DNA of 26,347 nucleotides from Chlorobium sp. (GTDB lineage Bacteria; Bacteroidota; Chlorobiia; Chlorobiales; Chlorobiaceae): the NCBI GenBank assembly GCA_028277485.1, contig JANQGE010000051.1:1-26347 (forward strand), read 5' to 3'. Every line of letters starts with the position of its first letter. Positions within the stretch are counted from its first letter, which is position 1. Position numbers and translations under genes: made by a program. Positions 7,648 through 16,419 of the stretch are shown in pieces. The notes beneath the pieces are model-generated. The model saw only the letters and a program-made list of their open reading frames with translations, ran no database searches and was not told the origin of the DNA.

Positions 7648-8457
7648 ATGGAGAATCTCTGGCATAAACTCAGCTCATTTGCTTTTCATCGCTCTCAAAG
7701 CAATGATCAACCTGAGTCCGCCGGAAATACCGGGGGAGCCTCCCTACCTTTCCCGGAGACTACACGTGCATGGCTGACCAGTCTTCTGGGCTACACTCCC
7801 TTAAACCCTGAAATATACGGCATCGCCCTCACCCACAGGTCGGTTGTCCACGACCAGCCTGTGCCTGCCGAATCGAATCAACGCCTCGAATTTCTCGGCG
7901 ATGCCGTTCTCGACCTGATCATATCCGAGCACCTGTATACCTCCTTTCCCGACAATGACGAAGGAAAGCTTTCGAGCAACCGTGCAAAAATCGTCAACAG
8001 AAAATCTCTTGCCGGTTTTGCGAAAAAAATCTTCCTGAGTGAACATTTGCTCATCGGTGAATCGGCTGATAAAAACAGAATACGGGCCAGCGAATCCGCT
8101 CTGGCTGATGCTTTTGAAGCGCTTATCGGCGCAATTTATCTGGATGTGGGGCTTCCTAAAACACGAAACTTCATCTTGCAGCAAGTCATCAGACATGTCG
8201 ATCTGCAGAAGCTCGATACCGTTGAGCATAACCATAAAAGCCGCCTGATCGAGTACACGCAATCCCGCCAGATCGCTCCCCCTGTATACACCGTCGTTTC
8301 GGAAAAAGGAGCCGAGCACGAGAAAATGTTCACCATCGAGGTATCCTGTAACGGCATACCTCTCGGCAGGGGAACCGCCGGAAGAAAAAAAGACGCAGAA
8401 CAATCGGCGGCAAAAGAAGCGCTTGCAGCACTGGAAACAGAAACCGACAACGACTGA
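7648..8457 (+). CDS. rnc: Ribonuclease III
   Basis: A 269-residue double-strand RNA endonuclease that processes rRNA precursors and structured mRNAs. The catalytic domain carries the signature NQRLEFLGDAVLDL (E81, D85) and the second acidic pair D153/E156 in ADAFEALIGAIYLD, which bind magnesium. The C-terminal dsRNA-binding domain covers about residues 193-265. Its GRKKDAEQSAAKEALAAL helix contacts RNA. An N-terminal extension of about 40 residues, rich in polar residues, precedes the fold. Placement directly after the acpP-fabF pair is widely conserved. It appears to be the last gene of the fab cluster. Confidence 0.96.
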   Translation: MENLWHKLSSFAFHRSQSNDQPESAGNTGGASLPFPETTRAWLTSLLGYTPLNPEIYGIALTHRSVVHDQPVPAESNQRLEFLGDAVLDLIISEHLYTSFPDNDEGKLSSNRAKIVNRKSLAGFAKKIFLSEHLLIGESADKNRIRASESALADAFEALIGAIYLDVGLPKTRNFILQQVIRHVDLQKLDTVEHNHKSRLIEYTQSRQIAPPVYTVVSEKGAEHEKMFTIEVSCNGIPLGRGTAGRKKDAEQSAAKEALAALETETDND

Positions 8458-8561
8458 CCTTCGGCCTGAACTGTTTCCGGATTTTTTTCCGCATCGCTTG
8501 AGCATTTCTTGTCAGTCATCTATATTGAGGGCATCTGATCACTCCTGACTGTATCACTGCG

Positions 8562-10025
8562 ATGAAAGAAACGCTCATTTTTGACCTTTCCCGCGAGGGG
8601 CGCAGAGGCACCCGCCTGGGCTCTCCCGATGTTCCGGTAACACCTGCCGGGCAAATTATTCCTGAACGGTATTTGCGTTCCAAACCTGCCGACCTGCCGG
8701 AACTCCCGGAAAGCGAAGTGGTTCGTCATTTTGTTCGTCTGTCGAACCTTAACTACCATGTTGATAAAAACATGTACCCCCTCGGCAGTTGTACGATGAA
8801 ATACAATCCCAAGATCAACGACTATACATCCGGTCTCGACGGTTTTACCGCCATTCACCCTTTACAGCCGCAGAAAACCGCTCAGGGCTCTCTCAAACTC
8901 ATGTACGAACTCAGTGAGATGCTGTGTGAAATCGCAGGCATGGCTGCCGTTACCCTGCAGCCCGCTGCGGGAGCACATGGCGAACTAACCGGTATTTTGC
9001 TGATTAAAAAATACCATGAGCCGCTTGGCGAGAAGCGCGACAAACTCCTGGTGGTCGATTCAGCTCACGGCACCAATCCGGCTTCGGCGGCAATTGCAAA
9101 CTACGAGATCGTTTCGGTTAACAGCAACGCTGAAGGTCGAACCGACATCGAAGACCTCAAGGTGAAACTTACACCGGACGTTGCCGCGCTTATGTTGACC
9201 AATCCGAACACGCTCGGACTTTTCGAGAAAGAGATACTGACCATCGAAAAACTCGTTCATGAGAACGGCAGCCTCCTGTATATGGACGGCGCAAACATGA
9301 ATGCGCTTATGGGTATCACCAGGCCGGGAGATATGGGCTTCGACATCGTCCATTACAATCTGCACAAAACGTTCTCGGCCCCTCACGGAGGAGGCGGGCC
9401 GGGCAGCGGGCCGGTCGGGGTCTGCGAAAAACTTGTGCCGTTCCTGCCGGTACCGGTAATAGAAAAAACCGAGGAAAACGGCAGAACCTGCTATACCATG
9501 AACATGAACAAGCCGGAAAGCATCGGACGAATGATGAATTTTTATGGAAACTTCGGCGTCCTTGTCAGGGCATATACCTATATCCGAATGCTGGGAGCGG
9601 ATGGTGCACGAAGAGTATCGGAAAATGCGATTGTCAATGCCAACTACCTTCTTTCCAGACTGCTGAAAAAGTTCGACCTGCCTTACCCAAAACCGGTTAT
9701 GCATGAGTTCTGCCTTTCGGGAGACCGGCAGAAAAAACAGCACAACGTCAGAACACTCGATATTGCGAAACGGCTCCTCGATTATGGGTTTCATGCCCCG
9801 ACTATCTACTTCCCGCTTATCGTGAGTGAAGCGCTGATGGTCGAACCTACGGAAACAGAAACACGTGAAACCCTTGACGCTTTCGCAGATGCCCTGCTGA
9901 AGATCGCCGATGAAGCCGAAAACAACCCCGAACTGGTGCTCAATGCCCCTGTCAAGACCCCTGTAAAAAGGCTTGACGAAGCCTTGGCATCGAGAAAACT
10001 CAATGTCTGCTGTCCCGGTTGTTAA
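8562..10025 (+). CDS. gcvPB: Glycine dehydrogenase (decarboxylating) subunit 2
   Basis: A 487-residue second half of the split P-protein of the glycine cleavage system, a PLP enzyme that decarboxylates glycine and passes the aminomethyl group to lipoyl-GcvH. The PLP lysine is K269 in DIVHYNLHKTFSAPHGGGGP. The early MYPLGSCTMKYNPK and the C-terminal NVCCPGC are typical of the subunit 2 form. The first half (gcvPA) is not adjacent and must be elsewhere if the enzyme works. A 104-base gap with no clear terminator separates it from rnc, so it may or may not be a separate transcription unit. Confidence 0.95.
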   Translation: MKETLIFDLSREGRRGTRLGSPDVPVTPAGQIIPERYLRSKPADLPELPESEVVRHFVRLSNLNYHVDKNMYPLGSCTMKYNPKINDYTSGLDGFTAIHPLQPQKTAQGSLKLMYELSEMLCEIAGMAAVTLQPAAGAHGELTGILLIKKYHEPLGEKRDKLLVVDSAHGTNPASAAIANYEIVSVNSNAEGRTDIEDLKVKLTPDVAALMLTNPNTLGLFEKEILTIEKLVHENGSLLYMDGANMNALMGITRPGDMGFDIVHYNLHKTFSAPHGGGGPGSGPVGVCEKLVPFLPVPVIEKTEENGRTCYTMNMNKPESIGRMMNFYGNFGVLVRAYTYIRMLGADGARRVSENAIVNANYLLSRLLKKFDLPYPKPVMHEFCLSGDRQKKQHNVRTLDIAKRLLDYGFHAPTIYFPLIVSEALMVEPTETETRETLDAFADALLKIADEAENNPELVLNAPVKTPVKRLDEALASRKLNVCCPGC

Positions 10026-10169
10026 AAACCAGCGTTCTTCCTCTCGCTGTAAACCAGCCTACAAGCCATCCGGCGATCAAGCCAACCGGCTTTCTTTTAA
10101 CCGAAATGTGATAGAGAAATATTGGCAATTACGGAATATGGGTGTATACTCATACAAAACAACCGAGCC

Positions 10170-10688
10170 ATGCCTTTACGCAGAACAAAAGTACTTGTCC
10201 TTAACAGCAGTTACGAGCCTTTGAGCATCTGTGACGCGCAAAAAGCCATTGTGCTGCTTTTCTGCGGGAAAGCGGTAGCCGTCGCACATCATTCCGAACG
10301 GTTTGTTTGTACTGTATCCAAGTCTTTCCCCTTGCCGAGTATTGTCAGGCTAACCGTTTATGTCAGGGTACCGTACAAGAAAATCATGTTGAACAGAAAG
10401 AACATCTTCAGGAGAGATAACTTTCAATGCCAGTACTGCGGTCGGACAGATAAACCCTTGACGATCGATCACATGGTTCCGCGTTCACAAGGAGGGGAAG
10501 ATACATGGGAGAACCTTATTACCGCCTGCAGCCCGTGCAACACGAAGAAAGGCAGCAGAACCCCCAAGGAGGCAGGGATGCTTCCTCTGAAACAGCCGAT
10601 TCGTCCCAGTCACATCATGTTGATGCGCAAGTTCATTACTGCGGTGTCGGAAGAGTGGAAACCTTACCTGTTTATGAGCCCCTCCTAA
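10170..10688 (+). CDS. HNH endonuclease-like protein
   Basis: A 172-residue protein with a C-terminal HNH/zinc-finger nuclease domain. The metal ligands CQYC (C87, C90) and ACSPC (C120, C123) bracket the active site IDHMVPRSQGG (D100, H101), and N115 lies in WENL. The N-terminal half (VLVLNSSYEPLSICDAQKAI) is the region found in a chromosomal HNH family whose physiological role I cannot name. It is not a typical mobile homing gene, as no intron, phage or toxin context is seen. I use the ATG at 10170; an upstream in-frame TTG at 10122 would add 16 unconserved residues. It lies between gcvPB and the GH3 gene on the same strand. Confidence 0.82.
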   Translation: MPLRRTKVLVLNSSYEPLSICDAQKAIVLLFCGKAVAVAHHSERFVCTVSKSFPLPSIVRLTVYVRVPYKKIMLNRKNIFRRDNFQCQYCGRTDKPLTIDHMVPRSQGGEDTWENLITACSPCNTKKGSRTPKEAGMLPLKQPIRPSHIMLMRKFITAVSEEWKPYLFMSPS

Positions 10689-10754
10689 GTTGAGCAGCCG
10701 ATCGATCGTTGCCGGATCCTGAAAGAGGGGACCAATTGCTCCAACTTTTAAGCT

Positions 10755-12506
10755 ATGCCGATAAGACATTTAGCGGCGGCACTCCTTTTGCCGCTTCAGT
10801 TACTCTTTCTTATGCAGTCCTCCGCAGCAGTAGCGCAGGATACACCAGCATTTATTCCGCCAAGGGCGCAGGAGCTGTTCAAACAAAAGGACAAATGGGT
10901 TGAACAACAGCTCAAGGAGATGACTCTCCCTGAAAAAATCGGACAGATGCTGATCGCTCAGAGTCCTGCCAGGTTCCAGAGTGCTGATGACAAACACTAC
11001 CAGAAACTTTCCCTACTGGTAAGCCAGGGAAAGGTCGGCGGCATCATGTTTCTCAAAGGCAATACTTATGACGCGGCTGTTCTGGCAAACCGGTTTCAGC
11101 TTATTGCACCCCGCCCGTTGCTCATAAGCGCCGATATGGAAAAAGGGCTGGCGATGAGAATCGACGGGACAACCGAGTTCGCTCCGAGTATGGCCCTGTC
11201 CGCAACCGGCAACCCCAAGCTTGTGTACAGCATGGCCGGCGTCATTGCACATGAAGCCAAAGCCCTGGGGATTCGCCACAGCTATGGTCCCAGCGTCGAC
11301 CTCAACCTGAACCCGCTGAACCCGGTCATCAATACCAGATCTTACGGCGACAACATCCCCCTGACCATAGAAATGTCCAAAGCGTTTATCGACGGGCTCC
11401 AGTCGAACGGCTTGATTGCCACCGCCAAACATTTCCCCGGACATGGCGATGTCACGGTTGACAGCCACGTGAGCCTTCCTGTCCTGGAAGCCGATAAGCA
11501 ACACCTTGAAAGCTTTGAGCTCAAACCATTCAAGGCCGCCATCGACCATGGCGTCATGAGCGTCATGATAGGCCATCTCGCAATCCCTAAAATCACCGGC
11601 GACATGACTCCGGCAACGCTCTCATGGAGAATCGTCACCAAACTCCTGAGAAAGGAACTCGGGTTCGAGGGCCTCATCATTACCGATGCACTCAATATGA
11701 AAGCACTGTATAAGGACCATACCCTTGAAGACATCTCACTTCGTGCAGTTGAAGCCGGCAATGACCTGCTCCTGTTCTCCCCCGACCCTGAGCTGACACA
11801 TAGCACGATCCTGAGTGCCGTGAGGAGTGGCAAACTTTCCGAAAAGCAGATCAATAAATCCGTGCGCAGGATTCTTTTAGCGAAACGGTGGCTTGGTCTC
11901 GACAACATCCGCCTGGTCAATCTGAACGCCATCCCGGAGCAGGTAAGCCTGAAAAGCCATCAAGAACTTGCAGAAACCATCGCCAACAGCTCGATAACCG
12001 TCGTAAGAGACACAAACAAGGTTCTTCCGATCAAGGACCGAAACAGCAAAAACATACTGCATATCATTCTCGAAAATAAACGGCACTCCCTTTCAGGAGA
12101 AACCTTCTCAGAAAAACTGCGGCACGCTTTTCATGCGAAAACCATCCGCACCGCTCCGGATTCAAATTCACTTGATTACCGGAATGCCGAAGATAAAGCC
12201 AGGCGCGCATCGGCGGTTATCATCTCAACCTACGTTGAAGTACTCTCGGGAGCGGAGTCTCTGGAGTTGAGCGACCGGCAGCAGGAGTTTATCAACAGGT
12301 TGATCCGCGATCTGCCCTCAGCCAAGCCTTTGATTATGATATCGTTCGGGACACCTTACCTCATCAATCAGTTTCCCGATATACCATCCTACATATGCAC
12401 TTACTCATCCTCCGAGCTGAGTGAAGATACTGCCGTCAGGCTGCTCAAAGGAAAGATAGCGCCGACAGGCAAGCTTCCCGTGTCGCTTACGGCAAACCTT
12501 CCGTAA
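10755..12506 (+). CDS. Exported GH3 beta-N-acetylhexosaminidase (NagZ-like)
   Basis: A 583-residue glycoside hydrolase family 3 protein, predicted to release N-acetylglucosamine from peptidoglycan fragments. The N-terminal barrel holds KHFPGHG (225-231) and DSH (236-238), the NagZ-type His/Asp catalytic loop. The nucleophile is probably D311 in LIITDALNMKAL. Unlike cytoplasmic NagZ (about 340 residues) it starts with a hydrophobic signal peptide ending near SSAAVAQ, so it is predicted to act in the periplasm. It also has a C-terminal domain of about 200 residues (roughly 370-583) resembling the GH3 C-terminal domain. Substrate is inferred from motifs. It begins 66 bases after the HNH gene. 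The symbol nagZ is withheld because the architecture differs. Confidence 0.85.
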   Translation: MPIRHLAAALLLPLQLLFLMQSSAAVAQDTPAFIPPRAQELFKQKDKWVEQQLKEMTLPEKIGQMLIAQSPARFQSADDKHYQKLSLLVSQGKVGGIMFLKGNTYDAAVLANRFQLIAPRPLLISADMEKGLAMRIDGTTEFAPSMALSATGNPKLVYSMAGVIAHEAKALGIRHSYGPSVDLNLNPLNPVINTRSYGDNIPLTIEMSKAFIDGLQSNGLIATAKHFPGHGDVTVDSHVSLPVLEADKQHLESFELKPFKAAIDHGVMSVMIGHLAIPKITGDMTPATLSWRIVTKLLRKELGFEGLIITDALNMKALYKDHTLEDISLRAVEAGNDLLLFSPDPELTHSTILSAVRSGKLSEKQINKSVRRILLAKRWLGLDNIRLVNLNAIPEQVSLKSHQELAETIANSSITVVRDTNKVLPIKDRNSKNILHIILENKRHSLSGETFSEKLRHAFHAKTIRTAPDSNSLDYRNAEDKARRASAVIISTYVEVLSGAESLELSDRQQEFINRLIRDLPSAKPLIMISFGTPYLINQFPDIPSYICTYSSSELSEDTAVRLLKGKIAPTGKLPVSLTANLP

Positions 12507-12553
12507 TCCAAACTATGAAGGCAATGAAGGGCACCTCTATTAATTTGTTACGC

Positions 12554-12583
12554 GCCCTGAAGTCGGACGCCGCAGGCTTTTTT
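12554..12583 (+). terminator. Weak candidate terminator after the GH3 gene
   Basis: GCCCTG pairs imperfectly (one bulged C) with CAGGC and is followed by six T. It lies in the 130-base gap before bchZ. The stem is short, so read-through is likely if it acts at all. Confidence 0.3.
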
Positions 12584-12636
12584 GCTACATTGTTGCTTAG
12601 CTCGAAACACGAGGGGCAGCTCAATAATCCAAAGTT

Positions 12637-14046
12637 ATGACCAAAACCATCCGGGATGAATCTACGGCCAGCGCCTACTGGGGTGCCGTGAATACCTTTT
12701 GTGCGCTTCAGGACGTCCATGTCATTGCAGATGCCCCTGTAGGCTGTTACAACCTTGTCGGGGTGGCGGTGATGGACTATACCGATGCAATACCCTACCT
12801 GGAAAACTTTACCCCGACAAGTTTAACCGAAAAAGAGATTGCGTCATCCGGCAGTTCGGAATCGGTGATCAACGTGATTGAAAAGCTCGGCAATACAGGA
12901 AAACAGCTGATCCTTGTTTCAAGTGCGGAAAGTGAAATGATCGGCAGCGATCATGAGAAGATGTTACAGCTGAAATATCCGGATATACGTTTTTTCGCGT
13001 CGAACTCGCTCGGAGATAACGAATGGCAGGGCAGGGACAGGGCTCTGACCTGGCTTTACGAAACTTTCGACGATAAAAAACCTGCGGAAATCGAGCCCGG
13101 CACCGTCAGCATCATAGGCCCCACATACGGCTGCTTCAACAGTCCTTCAGACCTTGCCGAACTTAAGCGCCTTATCGCTGGGTGCGGGGCAACCATCAAG
13201 CATGTTTATCCTTTCGAAAGCCAAATACGCGACATTTGCGAACTTAAAAACTCCGATGTCATTGTCGTCATGTACCATGAGTTCGGGCAGACCCTGGCTG
13301 ACAAGCTTGGCCGACCTGTGCTGCAGGCACCGTTTGGGCTTGCGGAAACGGAACAATTCATCGACAATCTCGGCTCACTTACCGAAAACCAGGAAAAAGC
13401 CGCATCTTTTTTCAAAGAGGAAAAACAGGGCATATTGCAGCCTTTGTGGGACCTCTGGCGGGGACCTCAATCAGAATGGTTCCCGACAATCCGGTTTGGG
13501 ATTGCGGCCGATCGTACCTATGCTGAAGGTCTTGCAAAATTCCTCGGCAAGGAAATGGGCATGCAATGCCTTTTCAGCCGCGACTCGGCCGAAACCGATA
13601 ACAGCGCACTCCGTGAAGAGCTTGCAAGCACACAGCCCCAGTTCATGTTCGGACGGATCGTTGACAAAATCTACTTAGCCGAGCTCGACGCCAAAACCCG
13701 CTTCATTCCTGCCGGTTTCCCCGGCCCCGTTGTACGCAGGGCTCTCGGAACGCCGTTCATGGGGCACAGCGGCGCGGTCTATATCATTCAGGAAATTGTC
13801 AACGCCCTGTATGACACTCTCTTCACCTTTCTGCCCATTACCAGCAAATCTGCGCCCGCGGAGCAGCCTGCCCGCAAAATATCATGGACAAAGGAAGCCA
13901 ACGCCACACTCGAAGCCATTGTCAGTAAAGCCCCTTTCATCAGCCAGATATCGTTCGGCAGGGAATTGAAGAAAAAAGCCGAAGCCCTTGCCGCCAAGCA
14001 GGGAAAAGATGCAGTGACACCCGACCTGCTGCAGATGCTCAAGTGA
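12637..14046 (+). CDS. bchZ: Chlorophyllide a reductase subunit BchZ
   Basis: A 469-residue nitrogenase-like subunit of chlorophyllide a reductase (with BchX and BchY), which reduces the C7-C8 bond on the route to bacteriochlorophyll a. The N-terminal SAYWGAVNTFCALQDVHVI with DAPVGCYNL matches the BchZ start. SIIGPTYGCFNSPSDLAELK and the late FPGPVVRRALGTPFMGHSGA region are also BchZ-specific. The last 50 residues (from about W415) form a PCP_red-type domain. It is a cytoplasmic enzyme of an anoxygenic phototroph. No other pigment gene is in the window, so bchX and bchY must be elsewhere. It stands alone between a GH3 gene and thrS. This is the main clue to the organism. Confidence 0.93.
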   Translation: MTKTIRDESTASAYWGAVNTFCALQDVHVIADAPVGCYNLVGVAVMDYTDAIPYLENFTPTSLTEKEIASSGSSESVINVIEKLGNTGKQLILVSSAESEMIGSDHEKMLQLKYPDIRFFASNSLGDNEWQGRDRALTWLYETFDDKKPAEIEPGTVSIIGPTYGCFNSPSDLAELKRLIAGCGATIKHVYPFESQIRDICELKNSDVIVVMYHEFGQTLADKLGRPVLQAPFGLAETEQFIDNLGSLTENQEKAASFFKEEKQGILQPLWDLWRGPQSEWFPTIRFGIAADRTYAEGLAKFLGKEMGMQCLFSRDSAETDNSALREELASTQPQFMFGRIVDKIYLAELDAKTRFIPAGFPGPVVRRALGTPFMGHSGAVYIIQEIVNALYDTLFTFLPITSKSAPAEQPARKISWTKEANATLEAIVSKAPFISQISFGRELKKKAEALAAKQGKDAVTPDLLQMLK

Positions 14047-14060
14047 AAATTCAAAAGTAA

Positions 14061-14118
14061 AAGGGTCCTATAGGACCTATAAGGCCTATGGGTAAGCATC
14101 CTGCTTACCGAAACCCTT
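14061..14118 (+). repeat. Nested inverted-repeat element 14 bases after bchZ
   Basis: Three parts are nested. An outer 6-bp stem pairs AAGGGT (14061-14066) with ACCCTT (14113-14118). Inside is a perfect 14-base palindrome, GGTCCTATAGGACC (14064-14077), sharing bases with the outer arm. A perfect 8-bp hairpin GGTAAGCA-TCC-TGCTTACC follows (14091-14109). The first part also reads as three 9-base units (GGTCCTATA, GGACCTATA, AGGCCTATG). There is no T-tract, so it may stabilise the 3' end of the bchZ mRNA rather than act as a simple terminator. Confidence 0.6.
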
Positions 14119-14148
14119 GCTTTGTTTAAACAGTTCAACAATACACCC

Positions 14149-14193
14149 GCCCAACGCAGCAATCGAAACGCGCAGCAGGTTTTTCGAGGCACC
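14149..14193. repeat. Dispersed repeat, copy A
   Basis: The right end (14172-14189, 18 bases, GCAGCAGGTTTTTCGAGG) is identical to 17096-17113. The left part (GCCCAACG...CGCG, 14149-14172) matches 19331-19354 at 21 of 24 positions. The three intergenic sites thus share modules of one repeat family. Confidence 0.6.
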
Positions 14194-14391
14194 ACGATTT
14201 TGAATTACGACAATTAATTCGTAACATCATCCTCTCCTTGCCGGCTCGGGAACGAACAGCTTTATCATGCTGGTTACCGGCCCTCCCGTTCGGCAACAAA
14301 CTAACTGAAAGCGGCCGGGTGATCTTGAAATCAAGAAGAAAGCTGTAGTAAAAACACTCTTCTTCACAGAGTATCGACAGAGATAGGATTC

Positions 14392-16371
14392 ATGTCCGAA
14401 AACATAGATGTACAGGCATCTGTAACCATTACGTTTCCTGATGGCAAAAGCAGGCCTTTCCCGTCAGGAGTTACCGGTTACGATATAGCCCAATCAATCG
14501 GTCACAAACTGGCGAAGGATGCGCTTGCCGTCAATGTTGACGGCAAGCCGGTCGATCTTTCCATACCGATCAAAAAAGATGCCGAGATAGAGATTATCAC
14601 CTTCGATCATCCCGATACCGTCGGGAAGGAAATTTTCTGGCACAGCGCCAGTCACATCATGGCCCAGGCCATTGAAGAGCTGTTCCCCGGCACGAAATTC
14701 GGAGCCGGCCCGGCTGTCGAACAGGGTTTTTACTACGATATCGCATCGGAACACCGGTTCAATGAAGAGGATCTCAGGAAGATTGAGCAGAAAATGCTTG
14801 AAATCGCCAAACGCTGCATAGAAATCCAGCGTGAAGAGATGCATAGAGAAGACGCCATACAATACTTTGCCGAATCAAGAAAAGATCCCTACAAGGTCGA
14901 AATTCTTCAGGACACGTTGAAAGATGTCGCTTCAGTTTCGATCTACCGCCAGGGAGATTTTGCCGACCTCTGCAGCGGCCCTCACCTGTCAAACACATCA
15001 AAGCTCAAGGCGGTGAGGCTGACCAACATATCCACTTCATTCTGGAGGGGGGATTCCTCAAGGGAAAGCATGCAGAGGATATACGGCATAGCCTTCCCTT
15101 CTGAAAAGCTCCTGAAACAGCACCTTGCTCACATCGAGGAGGCAAAGAAGAGAGACCATCGTAAACTCGGTACCGAACTTGAACTCTTTATGCTCTCCCA
15201 GGAGATAGGCAGCGGGCTTCCGCTGTGGCTGCCCAAAGGAGCCATCATCCGCAGCCAACTCGAAGCCTTTTTGAAAGAAGAACAAAGAAAACGGGGTTAT
15301 GTACCGGTATACACTCCGCACATAGGGCATATCGAGCTTTACAAACGCTCGGGGCATTACCCTTACTACAGCGACTCGCAGTTTCCTCCTCTCACTTACA
15401 AGGACGACCTTGGAAGAGAGGATCAGTATCTGCTTAAGCCGATGAACTGTCCGCATCACCACATGATCTACCGTTCAAAACCGCGCAGTTACCGGGATCT
15501 TCCTATCCGCCTGACCGAATTCGGCACGGTGTACCGTCACGAACAGTCCGGCGAGCTGAACGGACTGATCAGGGCCCGCGGGTTCACCCAGGACGATTCG
15601 CACATATATTGCCGCCCCGATCAGTTGGTCGATGAAATATGCAAGGCGATAGACCTGACGAAATTTGTTTTCGCCACACTCGGGTTTGAGGACATCGAAA
15701 CCCGGCTTTCTTTGCATGATCCTGCAAATCGGGAGAAGTACGGAGGCACGGAAGAAGTCTGGCAGCAGGCTGAAAAGGATGTCAAGGAGGCTGCCGACCG
15801 CATGGAACTCAACTATGTCATCGGTATCGGCGAAGCAAGTTTTTACGGCCCAAAAATTGATTTCATCGTCCGGGACGCACTTGGCAGAAAATGGCAGCTC
15901 GGCACTGTTCAGGCGGATTACGTCATGCCTGAACGGTTCGATCTTTCCTACACCGGCAGCGACGGTCAGCCGCACCGGCCGGTCATCATTCACAGGGCAC
16001 CGTTTGGTTCCATGGAACGTTTTATCGGGGTTTTGATAGAACATACCGCCGGCAACTTTCCGTTATGGCTGGCACCGGTCCAGGTTGCTGTTTTGCCAAT
16101 CACGGAGGATGTTCAAGAATACGCACGCACAGTTCACCAGATGCTGATCGATAACGGCATACGTGCGGAATTTGACATACGCAACGAGAAAATCGGGAAA
16201 AAGATCCGCGAGGCCGAAATAGGCAAAATCCCTTACATGGTTATCATCGGCCAGAAAGAAGCCGAATCCCGTGAGGTTTCACTGAGACGTCACCGGCAAG
16301 GAGACCTGGGAAGTTTGACGATCCAGGAGCTTAAAGATACATTGTTAACTGAAATCAAGACAAAATCCTGA
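14392..16371 (+). CDS. thrS: Threonyl-tRNA synthetase
   Basis: A 659-residue class II synthetase that charges tRNA-Thr. An N-terminal TGS domain covers about residues 10-70. The editing domain has HSASH (H84, H88) and a later DLCSGPHL. The catalytic domain holds the zinc cysteine in KPMNCPHHHMIY, motif 2 around FGTVYRHEQSGELNGLIRAR and motif 3 in HRAPFGSMERFIGVLIEH. The anticodon-binding domain forms the last 100 residues. The length is normal for the full bacterial enzyme. It is followed by infC after 48 bases, as in many bacteria. A long leader suggests post-transcriptional control, but I cannot identify a known element. Confidence 0.97.
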   Translation: MSENIDVQASVTITFPDGKSRPFPSGVTGYDIAQSIGHKLAKDALAVNVDGKPVDLSIPIKKDAEIEIITFDHPDTVGKEIFWHSASHIMAQAIEELFPGTKFGAGPAVEQGFYYDIASEHRFNEEDLRKIEQKMLEIAKRCIEIQREEMHREDAIQYFAESRKDPYKVEILQDTLKDVASVSIYRQGDFADLCSGPHLSNTSKLKAVRLTNISTSFWRGDSSRESMQRIYGIAFPSEKLLKQHLAHIEEAKKRDHRKLGTELELFMLSQEIGSGLPLWLPKGAIIRSQLEAFLKEEQRKRGYVPVYTPHIGHIELYKRSGHYPYYSDSQFPPLTYKDDLGREDQYLLKPMNCPHHHMIYRSKPRSYRDLPIRLTEFGTVYRHEQSGELNGLIRARGFTQDDSHIYCRPDQLVDEICKAIDLTKFVFATLGFEDIETRLSLHDPANREKYGGTEEVWQQAEKDVKEAADRMELNYVIGIGEASFYGPKIDFIVRDALGRKWQLGTVQADYVMPERFDLSYTGSDGQPHRPVIIHRAPFGSMERFIGVLIEHTAGNFPLWLAPVQVAVLPITEDVQEYARTVHQMLIDNGIRAEFDIRNEKIGKKIREAEIGKIPYMVIIGQKEAESREVSLRRHRQGDLGSLTIQELKDTLLTEIKTKS

Positions 16372-16419
16372 ACGCGACGCGGATGAACCAACTGCAGCAT
16401 TTCACACAAACCAGACCGT

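Larger units (their letters stand above)
14047..14391 (+). other. Structured non-coding gap between bchZ and thrS
   Basis: This 345-base gap has no credible gene. It starts with a nested hairpin element at 14061-14118, then a degenerate copy of a dispersed repeat at 14149-14193, then a candidate thrS leader. In the last part GCCGG pairs with CCGGC and CAGC with GCTG in the 14237-14300 stretch, giving a possible folded leader. No clear Shine-Dalgarno or strong promoter is obvious before thrS. Confidence 0.5.

Noticed and set aside
7801..8505. Minus-strand open frame of 234 codons opposite rnc
   Set aside because: It overlaps a full RNase III gene with intact catalytic residues and has no recognisable motif.
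9973..10224. Small plus-strand frame between gcvPB and the HNH gene
   Set aside because: It overlaps the end of gcvPB and the start of the HNH gene in another frame, with no ribosome binding site or motif.
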